A DNA stretch of 64,000 bases from Liolophura sinensis (GCF_032854445.1 NC_088300.1:33711608-33775607); one strand, 5' to 3'. Counted from the stretch's first letter, positions 50,724-61,901 are shown. The notes: generated from the sequence alone by a model not told the origin. Translations and numbers: made by a program.

Positions 50724-50789
<66 letters not shown>

Positions 50790-52340
50790 TGCAAACAAAA
50801 TATTGACGAATGTACTTGAGGCGGTGTTGAACTCTTGATATTCGCATGGGATAACAACAGTGGATCCAGACAAAGAGCACCTCTGATCAGCCATCCGATG
50901 TGATCCCATTCACCAGCCTCAGCACGACCAAATGAACAGGCTATCCAGTATCCCAAGAAAGTAGGCTGCTGTACATCTTTGCGCGGATACATTATAAGTA
51001 TGACGTAACTACCAATGTCTCTCAACCATTACATCACGTGGTGCCAATCTCAGACGAAGGGTGTAATTGATGACTTAACGTATTGACTGGTACACCGTTA
51101 AGACATCATCTTCGTGAAGCCGTGCGAAACAAACTACATAACCCCATCCGCCATCGGCATGACCAAGAGTAGTATACCAGGTACAAAACTCCCATTAGAA
51201 TCATGGAAGTAAGCGATATCAGCGTTTTGGTGCCTTTATGAAAAGTTATTTGAGCTATCACACTGTCGTCATTTCTCTAGTTTTATTCTCTGTTGTATGG
51301 GTACGTCTTTAGTCATATTGTGGGTATCAACTCAGTGTTTGACATTTTACTCTTTTTATTATAAAGTTGCCATTCTTTTCATTTGTGAACATCGAAATTA
51401 CCAAATTCAAAAAACAATATGGTTTACTTTATATGACGTCAGTTTATCGATGGGGGAAATTGGAGAGCACGGAGTAACGGTCTCTCTTGCTCTTGACCTT
51501 ACATAACCCTATTCACCATGCCTTCTCAACACCACCCAAATCTTGAGGAGTGATACAGAAATCAGTGCTGCACGGGCTTGTAGGATATTTGTGTAGTCCC
51601 GTCAATTTTGGATTGGAAATGGGATGAATACAATATAGTGCACATGCGTTTACGTTTTCTCACTACATTATTGGGAAGACAAACTATTAGAGTGACATTC
51701 ATTGTACAACATTTTTTTAATTCATTATGGAATCATTAACTATAAAAGAATTATAAATTTCTCCATGATCAGTCTATCAGCGGTGAAGCATACTGATATA
51801 TAGCATAGGAAAATTGCTTTGATGAATGACAAAGGTTTTCCAATCATTAGCAAAAGGCATCCTATTTTTTAAAAAAGGCATTGTAGTAATATTAGTGTAA
51901 AAACTTAACACATTCTGTAAGAATTTAAAGCATAATTACCTTGTTATGTCTGACATGATCTTTCATTCATCTGTGCCAACTGTTGTTGGCATATTTTGTC
52001 GAAACAGTAAGTACGATCTGCTATTGAATCTTTACCGTTTTGCAAGAAATTCTTAAATGCAATGGATGCTTAATGTCTTTCTATAACAACAGCTACATGC
52101 ATTTTTAGCATTTGCCACCTCGGTTTTTTTTCATCCCGCCTAGACGGACAGTCACCAGTGGAATTATAGCCGCTGTAGAGATAACTGCCAGGTCGACTGG
52201 GCCAAACGAGCTCCAGACATTCCCTGTAAAATCTCATGAAAGTTAGATTGAACAGAGCGACTTTCCAATGACTTAATTCTGACAGGTAATATTTGCTCAC
52301 GTAAATGCTTATTTTTTTTATAAAGAAAAACTAAGGGTGT
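48690..52340 (+). repeat. Complex repeat unit D, diverged, at the right end of the array
   Basis: Lead-in at 48700-48790 (GGTGTAATCGGAAGATTAG), P at 48964 (CAGTTATCTGATATTCAGGG), Q-side text at 50990-51150 (ATGACGTAACTACCAATGTC, CATCATCTTCGTGAAGCCGT) and R at about 52130-52330 (TATTTGCTCACGTAA). The P-to-R distance is 3.2 kb, as in the simple units, but divergence is high and a long (AT)n run lies before the Q side. It resembles unit 1 more than A to B'. Confidence 0.75.
50727..50786. repeat. (AT)30 microsatellite
   Basis: About 60 bp of uninterrupted AT dinucleotides. It produces artificial Tyr-Ile open frames in several phases on the minus strand (50617-51025). Length is likely to vary between individuals and may be wrong in the assembly. 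Confidence 0.95.
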
Positions 52341-52502
52341 TGTATTTTCAAATATCTAATCTAAGGAAACACATATCCCACAGTGCCATTAGGGATAGCA
52401 TGTGCATTTCTATGTACGCTTGTGAAGATCCTGACGTTGTTGAAAATTTGATGCTAGTGTATGGTTATGTACTGGTGTTTCTACACGCACTGTATCACTT
52501 TT

Positions 52503-52602
52503 CCGTTATAATTTAAGAGGTAACTTGGTTATATCAGTCATAACCAACTTAACGGAGGTTCTATGGGGGTTAAATTCACACAATTTCAATTTTATGAAAT
52601 TG
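52503..52602. other. Two adjacent small inverted repeats
   Basis: The first pairs TAACTTGGTTAT (52521) with ATAACCAACTTA (52540) around a 7-base loop, with CCGTTA and TAACGG further out. The second pairs CAATTTCA with TGAAATTG around 6 bases (52581-52602). There is no U-run or gene next to them. They may be remnants of a short palindromic element. Confidence 0.5.
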
Positions 52603-52743
52603 AATTACCGATTTCCTACATGCTCTTTGCACATTATGACAAGAAATAGAACTAATTTGCTAAGCAACTAAACTGATTTAAGAACAGCCATTTTGCTCGA
52701 CTATTTGATTGGTTAGGGTTCAGCATGCGTCTAAACATTATCG

Positions 52744-53595
52744 TACAGTACTCTTCGATCCTAACGATACATCTGGCACGGACGTGGGTCGGAATATCTG
52801 TGTAGGAAGGGCGTAATATCACAGGAAAATGTTCACATCATACGCCGATCATACAGCCAAGGTGGGTGTACCATCTCCGTATAATGGGCGTAGGATCCGA
52901 CCATCATCCGCGTAGGGTCTTAGGACATATACTAACATTCACACATAAACCTATCTGACAAAATATACACAAACGGTCTAGTTCACGGCATGATTACTAA
53001 TTTGCTCATGATCATGATATTACACAGATCGAGTTTTGACTGGTCCGCAATTATTGGCTATTAAGTGCGAAATATACCGTAGTGTATAGTTATAACAGAA
53101 ATCATATTCTCGGAATAAAAAATATTTACAAATGGTCTAGTTCACGGCGTCTTTACTAATTTGCATACACGCATAATAATACGCAGATCGAGCTTTGACC
53201 TTTACCTCAGTTATTGGCTATTAGGTGCTAAATATGCCGTAGCGTATAGTTATGCACCAGATGTGGCAAATTTATAACATTATAGCTCAGCTTTTTGCGA
53301 GAACTTACATCACCGTCGGTTGTCTTGGAATGCGGTTACGATTGTACATTTTTACTGACACAAATAAACTTCGCTGAGAAACGCGAAGTCATGCATTGGG
53401 CAAGCTCAATTTTTCTGGCTTGAAAGACCTTTCACTAGTACTTTTTTGTCACCACTACGGCCTTCCCAGGAAAGCAAACTGAAGATACATCGTGTGCCAA
53501 CATCCGCGCATGGGCGCCATACATCCGATCCAGATGCGCGTAGGATGGGCGAAAGATATGTGTAGAGCATATCGTTAGGATCGGACAGTACTGTA
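52744..53595. mobile_element. Non-autonomous TA-flanked DNA transposon (MITE), about 850 bp
   Basis: The left end reads TACAGTACTCTTCGATCCTAACGATA from 52744, and the right end, read on the minus strand from 53595, begins TACAGTACTGTCCGATCCTA and continues ACGATA. The match is 24 of 26, giving terminal inverted repeats starting CAGTACT flanked by TA on both sides. TA target duplication and CAGT-type ends suit the Tc1/mariner group, although no transposase frame is present. An internal direct repeat of about 159-bp period (from 52969 and from 53128, ACAAACGGTCTAGTTCACGG and ACAAATGGTCTAGTTCACGG) fills the middle. Confidence 0.7.
52969..53260 (+). repeat. Internal 159-bp tandem duplication inside the MITE
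   Basis: Two diverged copies share GGTCTAGTTCACGGC, ACTAATTTGC, CAGATCGAG, TTATTGGCTATTA and CGTAGTGTATAGTTAT (or CGTAGCGTATAGTTAT), in the same order. Both lie well inside the terminal inverted repeats. Confidence 0.8.
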
Positions 53596-56450
53596 AGTCC
53601 GACTTTTTCTTTATTAATTTAGTTTTGACGACGTCCTCAAGAATGACTTTACCAAAGTATGACAATCGTTGCAATGGGTGGTGAAAACCAGAATGCTCTG
53701 AGTAAACAATCCGATTTGTGCCGAACAGATTTCCATCCTTGCATCGAGAGGCATGTGTACATGAAAGCCATAATGGTTGGAGGCATGGTCTTTACAGTCA
53801 CGTGCGGGCAACATCCCCTTGTAGCTTTAATCTACATGTATACCCAGTGTCGTAATACCTGTCATTTGTCGACTTTAATGTCTCTTCGACTTCTTCACGT
53901 GCAAATTCACGTGAAGCTGAAGTTTTCCTGAGTATTTTGTGAATCCTGTTATTTGCTGGATGAAAAAGAAGGGAGCATCAATAAATGCAGTGTTGGTATA
54001 GCTGATTCCCGACAGCACTCAACCTTAATATGCAATCCTTGCATATGGAAAATAATCTTTGCTATCAAAAACTGAGTCAATCCTTTATATCTACAAGCAG
54101 ATGGCATGGGTAGCCGTTGACGCAGAATAAAAGACCACTTTATTAAGTCTTTTAGAGCGGCTCAGTTCTGAATCCGCGTAACGCTTTTGTTATATGTTTT
54201 CTTTTTCCAGTTTGGGAAATCAAAATCAAAAATGTTCACGTGTCGAAGACCAAACAAATGTTTCATACACAAGCTTAGTCTCAAACAAGAAGCCTGTAAT
54301 CTATTTGTTTATTGTTTGCATTCATCCTTCCACAAAGAAAATGAAATCTGAAAGAGAAATTCGAGTCACCTTGCAAAAAAATATGTGTATAGTTGTATCA
54401 ACTTTCAAAAACTGAAAAATTATTCACAGATGCCAAAAAAGTGTAATTTTAAAAACACAGTATTAACTTAATTTGAACAAATCTCAAGTTATGGTTGAAT
54501 GGATTACTATGAAATTCAATAGCCGTCCACGATATAATTTCTTTTCGTATATCTATATATAGATTCCGGCGTGATCATTTTGTGTTGCCCGTTTGCTAAA
54601 TAGCTCGATAGATAAAGTAAGGCTTGGCCCTCCGACTAGAGCCAACAAGAGTTTCAAAGATCTTCTTACAGAGTCTTTAGAATTATAAAAGACCAAGCAA
54701 GGCATTGTGTACTATGGTACATGGAACAAAATATGTGATGTTAGGTTAGCCAGACTGACTGTCGTGTTCTCGCTTTAGGTCATATGCTATTTTCATTTAT
54801 ATGGCTACTTAGATCCCCGATCTGACTGCGGCAAAGTCTGCAGTTGAAATCTGCTGGACACGACATCTTCCTCTTATACCAAATGCCTTACATTGATGGA
54901 ACCTAGGTTATTGGCTGATTCAGTTGGTTCATTTATTTGAGTTCTGAAAGTCAAGAAGAAGGACATTTGACACATACAACAATGACCATCTTTTGGTGTG
55001 GGGAGGGGGAGGGGTGGGCGATGAAACCAGAGAGCGCCGGGTGTGAGCCACGAACCATTTGAGATGTCATATAATTTGATCGAGGGCCAGTGAACTCCAA
55101 GAAGGGTAGACTATAAGAAAATGTCCACACAAGTGTCGTCAATTGCTCATCGCCAAGGCTTCAGACGCAGCGGAAGTGCATGTAAGACAAGCATATTGAC
55201 AGTAGCATGGTGTTATATGTTGTACATATATTATCTCCTGCTCTCCTGCAGTATTCTATGGCGGATGGGGTGTCATGGTTTGAGACATAATTGCCCCATG
55301 TTAGAAGTGCAAGTAAGGGCTTTGTGTTCTTTAGGGTCAATCATTGTGAGATGCAAGGCCTTTTTAATGAGTGATTTCTATGAACTTGTATAGCTCAACA
55401 GGATAGACAATAATCTGTCCCTCTCTCACTTATGACATGAGGAAGATATGATAACTTTGATAACAAAAATGAAATACACGCATGCAAAGTATTGGCATTT
55501 ATAACGGTTAAATATCGCCGGTAAAATCTGGTTATTTATATACACTATCTCTGATATGAAATCTACCATATGGGCTTTAAAGGCAAAGAAAACACTTATA
55601 GAAAGACCATATCAAACCTCATTAAAACTGTCCATGAAAATACAATGTAGTTGTTTTTATTTTTATTTTTTACAATTTCTTCAACCTAGTAAAATGCATT
55701 TGAATATTTTATTCTACGGTGGCCTTTTCAGACCACAATAGGACCGGTGACGTTACATAAGGTTTTTGCTACTGAACACACATTGTACTGGTACATTTCG
55801 TTATTCAAAATGCATTTCCATGAAAACATTCACTGATTTGACGTTGAAACGAATTAATTTATGCATAATTCATTTAATTCAAGTATAGATGTGACGTAAA
55901 TGATATCTTCTCGGTCACAACAGACCACCGTAGAATCTGATATTTTAACACAATTTCATTCCGATAGAAAAATTCTAAGACGTACAATAATCTACCAAGC
56001 AGTAGTATAAAATATGACCGATTGTATACTCTTTGGACGTCGTTTCATCTTCATAGGACGGTTTTTGTTTTCTTGGAATTCGCATTTATGGGGAAAACAT
56101 GGAAGTATATGCATTTCTTTTACACAGACTTGCCATAATCCACATTTTATCCCCACAGTGGGTTAGTTCTCTGCGCAAGAAGTCTCATCACAGCAGACGG
56201 TAAAGGTTCGGAAATTAATTTGTCACGGAGGATTGTGTCCCAGCTTAAAACCGGTACTGAGTATTAAAGTGCATGGTGGGAAAGTCACATCAGATGACGG
56301 CCACAATCGTCATGACATGACTCAAGATCTAACTCTCTTGTAGCATCTTTTCAGCGCTTGTTGAGCTCAACTGAACATTAACAGGAAAGAGAAAAAAAAC
56401 AGAAATGTCAGACTTTATCATGTTCCCTCCAAAACGTCTCTCCTCGCAGT
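53596..56450. other. Unassigned intergenic DNA
   Basis: No array module, SINE or recognisable gene. Frames overlap on both strands at 53614-53931 without recognisable motifs. A G-rich run (GGGGAGGGGGAGGGG) is at 55000-55014. Nothing else stands out. Confidence 0.4.
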
Positions 56451-56469
56451 GATGGTAGTTTTGAAGCAT

Positions 56470-56900
56470 TCCACAGAACGAGTGGTACAATGCCGTTGCC
56501 ATAGCAACCTTTGTTCTTTGGCATTCAAACCATTTAAATCACTCCACCTTTGCTCAGTGAGTTTCGAAGCCATCGGTTTTTACCTGTTGTCTCCCAATTA
56601 CCATATCCATGCATTCAGCCTACATTTCAGGCAAATTTTATCCACATAAACTACCATATCCCAATGTTCAAACTGAAAACACTTGATCGATGTGGTTATT
56701 TTTCTTTCCAGTTGTCAACAGTTGCTTGGCACCAGCCATTGAATTATGGCCTCCCCTGTGGCACGGCGACCCCAATACAGCTTAAATGGTAGGCAATCAA
56801 GCTCTCAATATGCGCTCCTCGTGGATTTCTGAATTTACCAGTTAACGCTTTAAATTTCATTACTGTAATGACTGCTCACACGATGTAAAAGTCGAGTTTA
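56470..56900 (+). repeat. Diverged dispersed block X, copy 2
   Basis: Partner of 48110-48540 in the same orientation, about 8.36 kb downstream. It contains GCCGTTGCCATAGCAACC and TTATTTTTCTTTCCAG. Two overlapping open frames (56449-56649 and 56550-56792) cross it, but they are not preserved in copy 1. Confidence 0.8.
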
Positions 56901-57144
56901 AACGAAATAAAGTGCAATGAATAACACAAACATTGGGGTTCCACCATGACAATAATGTCTGTCATTGTTATTTTAAAAAATTAAACAATTAAAACTGCAT
57001 GTGACAGTATCTTTATTCATTTCGGTGATGTAATGTATGTATCTGTAAAGTACGCACTTATAATCGAATTGTCAGTTGTTCTCCTGGCAAATGTATCGTT
57101 TAGGATGGGAACAATGTGTCAGGGAATTTACCATAAACAGTGTG
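56901..57144. other. Unassigned AT-rich DNA
   Basis: Nothing recognisable. Confidence 0.4.
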
Positions 57145-57330
57145 ATGTACATAAGTCATGCTGGCTTTCTCTCCGGCCGTACGTGTGAAGGTCTGTCAGC
57201 AACCTGCTGATGGTCGTGGATTTCCCCCGGGCTCTGCCCGGTTTCCACCCACCATAATGCTGGCGTATAAGTGAAATATTCTTGAGTAAGGCGTAAAACA
57301 CCAATCAAATAAATAAATAAATGTACATAA
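57145..57330 (+). mobile_element. SINE family 1, head-less copy with 10-bp target duplication
   Basis: The element is 57155-57320, beginning GTCATGCTGGCTTTCTCTCC and ending CGTAAAACACCAATC plus (AAAT)n. ATGTACATAA flanks it at 57145-57154 and 57321-57330. The tRNA-derived head is absent. Confidence 0.92.
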
Positions 57331-58579
57331 CTCATTTTATATCAATAGATTTACCCATTAAATGATAGGGGAAAATGTCAGAACATTGTGATCTATCTTA
57401 TAGCATGGTTTGAGACTAATCATGTCATGAGACGGCAAGGATAATCAGAAAAATAAGATTCATGAATGGGATGTATGCGTACGGTATACAGATTGGGTAT
57501 AAATTGTTTATACCAAGTGGAAGGTCATGCTTTGTTTTAACCATATTAGGTTCACACTGAAGAAAGGAGACCCTCTTATACAAATCAAAGCTCTAGAAAA
57601 TAGTAGATAGATTTAATCCCGGTACATACGGTAACATATACATGTGCATGTAAGACAGAACTGACTGGCGCTCGCGGAGTGCCAGTGGTTGTTACCTTAT
57701 TTCGGACATGCCATATTTTTACATAGTATGATCCCAAGTAGAACTGTGACAGGTTACTTTATCTGAATGGTGTACTACAACAGTTGCTTAACAATGACGC
57801 CGGACAAGTTTACCTCGGAGCAGCCGCATTGAGAGGGTATACATAATATATATGTATATAATATTTTATTCCATACACACGGCCATATAGATAATATAAA
57901 AATTATATGGCAACACCACTGACATCTCTTTCCTGAGACAATCTTTCTGGACGAATAGCTATAATGGGTTGCTGTATTTATGAATAAGAAAACCATTGTT
58001 CATGTACCGTCATAGCGATCTACTTATGCTACTCAATCTTTGTTTGGTTCTTGGCCCAGCCCATGTAGATGTAAACTCCATTATACGTCCTTTCAGTTGG
58101 TGTCAGTAAATAACACTAAATAACAATGGACTACACTGCACAGCAACGCTCGTCATAGACCTTGCTTTTGTACACATTATAAGCCGTTGTCAGAATATGT
58201 TACGAATCCGATGTGTCAAGAGTAGAGTTTTTGACATGATTTTCCAGCTCTGGAGTAAATTCCAGACTACGCACATGTCACATTTGCAAAGTGAAAGTGA
58301 CTCTAAGCCAGTAAGACACCAACAAATGTAGCAAAAGTAATTTGACGGTTGCGTGCTTTGCTGAGAAACATTCCGGCGTTTTAGCAAGGCAAAACCAAAA
58401 AAGAGCGAGAAAAGAAAAAACAGAAGAAAGAAGCACTCACGCACGCGGTCTTCTAGGGGTTCCAATTTGTCAGTTAAAGGAGATGTCATGTGTTTTGGGT
58501 GGATTTGGCAGGAAGCTAATTTGGCTTAGATACAAGATCAACCAGCTTAATACACTCTGAAAGATGTCGACAGGAGGGT
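57331..58579. other. Unassigned intergenic DNA
   Basis: AT-rich sequence with no recognised element. Overlapping short frames at 58190-58560 show no motif. Confidence 0.4.
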
Positions 58580-59260
58580 GGCCTCTCTTGATTCGTACTG
58601 AAATGAGTTCGCACTGCGAGCGGCAACAGGTCAGCATTTATCCCTAACACCATTTCTGAACAAAGCCTGACTCCAGAATCACAATTTCACACCCACGGTT
58701 GGAAGCTGCATTTTCGCGAGAGTGAGAGGGAGAGAGAGAGAGAGATCGTCTGAGAGATAGTGGAACCTTGTCAACGGCCGGTCAATACCATCAGGCAATT
58801 TGAGCGTCTGTAAGGCAGACCTCTCGTGTACGATCAATATAGCGTTAATATCTCCACAAAATCATCTCGCACCAGAGACACTTTACATTCCCAGACAGCC
58901 TTTTCGAGTCAAAAGTCAGACGTCCCTCGGTTAACAAAGAAACCGCCAAGGCGTTTTTTTCTCCCCCATTTAAATGCTTCCGAAAAGTTAATCTGTGAGA
59001 CCTCGGATGTAATTTCTTACGGCAAAAAAAAGCAGCTGTAACAGACTAATGTCGGCACATTTAGCCTCCCACCGAAGACCCTGGGAGCTTTTGCTGTCGA
59101 AAAAGCTGGGTGAACGATCATTAAGACATGCACTTACAATCTCTTTTGTGTTGGTCAGCCTGGCTACATTACTAAGACCCCTGTCTGTCCACTGGTGCCA
59201 GGATTCCACAAAGGCTATCACTATCCACAATCTCCACGAAATGACCTTGAAGGCTAAGAA
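58580..59260. other. Complex, less AT-rich unique sequence
   Basis: This stretch is visibly richer in G+C and lower in repeats than its surroundings. It holds a short (GA)n run at 58727-58745 and open frames on both strands (58826-59041 plus, 59049-59363 plus, 58988-59230 minus) without recognisable domains. It could be a regulatory region or an unrecognised exon. I cannot decide. Confidence 0.25.
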
Positions 59261-59331
59261 GAAACAATGTTGTTCTCTTTACTCGTTCAGATCGATGGAA
59301 CAAATCTCGCACTGCATCAGCGCTAGCTATT

Positions 59332-59530
59332 CTTGTTTAAGATTTATTTATTTATTTATTTGATTGGTGTTTTACGCCGTACTCAAGAATATTTCACTTA
59401 TACGACGGCGACCACCATTAAGGTGGAAGGAAACCAGGCAGAGCCCGGGAAAACTCACTACCATCCGCAGGTTTTTGCCAGATCTTCCCACGTACGGCCG
59501 GAGAAGAAGCCAGCATGAGCTTGTTTAAGA
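59332..59530 (-). mobile_element. SINE family 1, head-less copy with 11-bp target duplication
   Basis: The element is 59343-59519 in minus orientation: TTTATTTATTTATTTG tail complement, GTGTTTTACGCCGTACTC, then CGGCCGGAGAAGAAGCCAGC and ATGAG at its 5' end. CTTGTTTAAGA flanks it at 59332-59342 and 59520-59530. It starts at the same internal point as the copies at 47822 and 57155. Confidence 0.92.
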
Positions 59531-59790
59531 ATTAAACCTGTTGATTGGTTGGTTGATCTGTTGATGTTTATTGCCGTGCTCAAGGCTTTTTGACTTCCAG
59601 GTATATTTATCACGGCTGCCAGATTTATGGGTGAAGGAGAACACGATGCACCTGGCTTCGCCTTGTACCTGACGTGCCGATTTACTAAAAGCCGAAGTCG
59701 AAGAAGCTAAACTGGATTCGAGCACTCGACCTTGTCGGTAGCGAGAAGGGGCTCAACTGTGTGTCTATTGAGCACCCTTTAACTCATTGG
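59531..59790 (-). mobile_element. SINE family 2 (AATC/CAAC-type tail), degenerate
   Basis: On the minus strand the body ends AGCCTTGAGCACGGCAATAA and ACATCAACAGATCAACC, a tail type I recall from molluscan SINEs. A B-box-like GTGCTCGAATCC lies near 59715. The body differs from family 1 although the CACGGCTGCCAGATTTATGG part (59613) is distantly similar. The 5' boundary is uncertain. Confidence 0.55.
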
Positions 59791-60479
59791 GACCGCATGA
59801 CTGTGCCTGTTTAAGTCCATGTCTCGGGCTTACAATAGATGGATTCAGCATATCGGATGTCCCACCACCCCATCGTGACAACGTTATTTTCATTCCATTC
59901 CCGGTGAAAGCAATTTGACCTATTTGCAACAATACTGCATAAGATTGGTCAATTGCATGTTCTTGGTTGACAGTTCGGAAAGGTTTATCGCCCCCAAATT
60001 TGGTTCTAACATTTTACGTCAACATCTTCCTTGTGGTAAACAAGGTTGAATGGTAAAATACGTATAGCCTTGTCTCATGGGAATATTTCACTTTATCCAT
60101 CAGATATGACGCTCGAGGAAGGAGTAAGATTCTTATAATTTTTCAGTGTATAAGACATGGTATTACTCAACAATTGCACCGTTGAGAAGAATTTGCTAAA
60201 ATGTTTGTCGTAATCATTCGTCATTCAGAAAGTACGGTAAAAAGAGTAAAGTGGAAACATGATTAGATTAAGCATGTTTCAAGATGCAATTTTCATAACA
60301 CAACATTAACATAATTTCCAACATTTGTTGCAAACTCATCGTCCTTGACAACTCAAAAGTTTTACTGCATATCTATGCCTAATCCTTATGATACATGTAG
60401 TATGGCCTATATAGAGATTGCTTGACAGCCAAGTATTAAAGTTAAATGTTCATCTCACGCCACTTGTCCCGAATTAGGG
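59791..60479. other. Unassigned intergenic DNA
   Basis: Nothing recognisable. Confidence 0.4.
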
Positions 60480-60712
60480 ACGAATTAGCCTTACGTTCAC
60501 GTAACTTCCATGGCGACCACGGACCACATTCCCAAAACGTCGTCCGATGGCACTACAACCCACGATAATGTCTTTCACGAAAAAAAAGTTACGAGAAATA
60601 TTACTTACGAAGTTTTGTGAAAATGACCTGTAGGTTTTACGTTGCCATGGCAGTTACCTGAACGTCGTCCTACGTGCTCATTGTGAAACGGGGCCTAGGA
60701 GCTGGCAAGTCC
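60480..60712. mobile_element. Palindromic MITE-like element
   Basis: ACGTTCACGTAACTTCCATG (60493-60512) pairs with the complement of CATGGCAGTTACCTGAACGT (60646-60665). The inverted match extends over about 25 bp with three mismatches. The right flank contains GTGAAACGGGGCC, the kind of sequence often seen at the ends of marine invertebrate MITEs. Outer boundaries and target duplication are not resolved. Confidence 0.45.
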
Positions 60713-60939
60713 TGTCCCGGGACTCCTCCCAGCCCTTTTGATGGCATTCCATTGTCAGACAATTTTATGGTCTGCGAGTTCACACTGTATTATAAGATAA
60801 GTACATTCTATTGCAATAAGATTGGGTCATACCAACCACTTTTAAAATGGCACTTTCTGTTGCCTCCCTTGACGCTCAACACTTAAAGACTAAAGAAAGG
60901 AAACATGACTAGGCGTCAGTATTATATGTAGTCTTTGGC

Positions 60940-61108
60940 GTGCTACTTCTGTGTGTGTGTGGGAGGGGTCAGCACCTTGACGGATTGGACTCACCCTGCC
61001 ACAAGAAGGCACAGTATATGTACACACAGCGAATGACTCCTCGCTGTCACATGACTGAAAAATTGCTAAATACAACGTTAAACCCCACGCATTCATACAT
61101 ACATATTG
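60940..61108 (+). mobile_element. SINE family 3, 3' portion
   Basis: It reads GACGGATTGGACTCACCCTG, CCACAAGAAGGCACAG, CTGTCACATGACTGAAAAAT and AACGTTAAACCCCACGCATT, followed by a CATA-repeat tail. I recall this 3' end from molluscan SINEs. The head is not clear. Open frames on both strands (60890-61176) are element sequence. Confidence 0.6.
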
Positions 61109-61379
61109 CAGTAATGGCATCGGCAACACTTGTACTAAAGGGGAATAACCACAATATCTTCTCCTTGACAAAGTAAATTTAAATTACTTCCCTTGAAATA
61201 TCGTCTTCAATTTCAGTTGCCGCATTTCAACACACATTGGTGAATCCTTCCCGCCTAAAGTAATTCGGACATAAACTGTGTAGTCTATATGAATGAATCT
61301 TGCATTTGCAAACTGCTACGTTTCATTCACTCATTTCAAGAGAACTGTCAATTGAGCTGAGCCGAATCGTCACGGCGTG

Positions 61380-61640
61380 GGCATCCCAATGAGTCACATA
61401 ATTAGCACAATAATCTTGTCGAGTTAACATTTTAACTCATAATTAAATTATTCTTCGTTAATCTTTGTGAGGTCATTCCACAAGCTTATAAGTCCTACTA
61501 TTTGTTTACATCTGGCCACCTAATTTAGCATAAAACTGACGGATTATAAATTATAGACAAGGCAGACACGTATTTCATGATCATGCTAATCAAAGACTAA
61601 CTTTTAACTCTTAATTACTCTGTGCAGGAGTTTTTAAGCC
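61380..61640. promoter_or_regulatory. Cluster of homeodomain-type TAAT core motifs
   Basis: Within about 260 bp there are CATAATTAGC, CATAATTAAATTATTC, GCTAATCAAAG, AAATTATAG and CTTAATTACTC, and the repeated phrase AACTTTTAACTC / ACATTTTAACTCAT. AT-rich DNA yields such motifs by chance, so this is only a candidate cis-regulatory stretch. It lies about 2 kb beyond the 3' end of the minus-strand gene at the right edge. Confidence 0.2.
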
Positions 61641-61901
61641 AAGCCTAGCATCTATCCATTTGCTGGTCAGAAACCGTGATCAAGCTCACCCTGCTGGTTT
61701 TATTCTGGCGTGATTGATCGATGTAATGTTTATTTTGCATGTAATTTGACCTAGCTCTTGTGTCTTTTTTCTGCATGGGAATTTCCTGTGATTCTTTACT
61801 GTATGCATACATGTATGCACACCTTATATGACCTGTTGTCTATTTATCATTGTTATCGTTTCGTTCAGGGCGCACAATAATCAGTTGACTGTAAACGCCA
61901 C
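61641..61901. other. Unassigned intergenic DNA
   Basis: Nothing recognisable. Confidence 0.4.

Noticed and set aside
50617-51025. Three overlapping minus-strand frames with long Tyr-Ile repeats
   Set aside because: They simply translate the (AT)n microsatellite in different phases.
53614-53931. Overlapping frames on both strands just right of the MITE
   Set aside because: Both strands are open for similar lengths, neither shows a family motif, and the minus-strand frame runs close to the transposon end.
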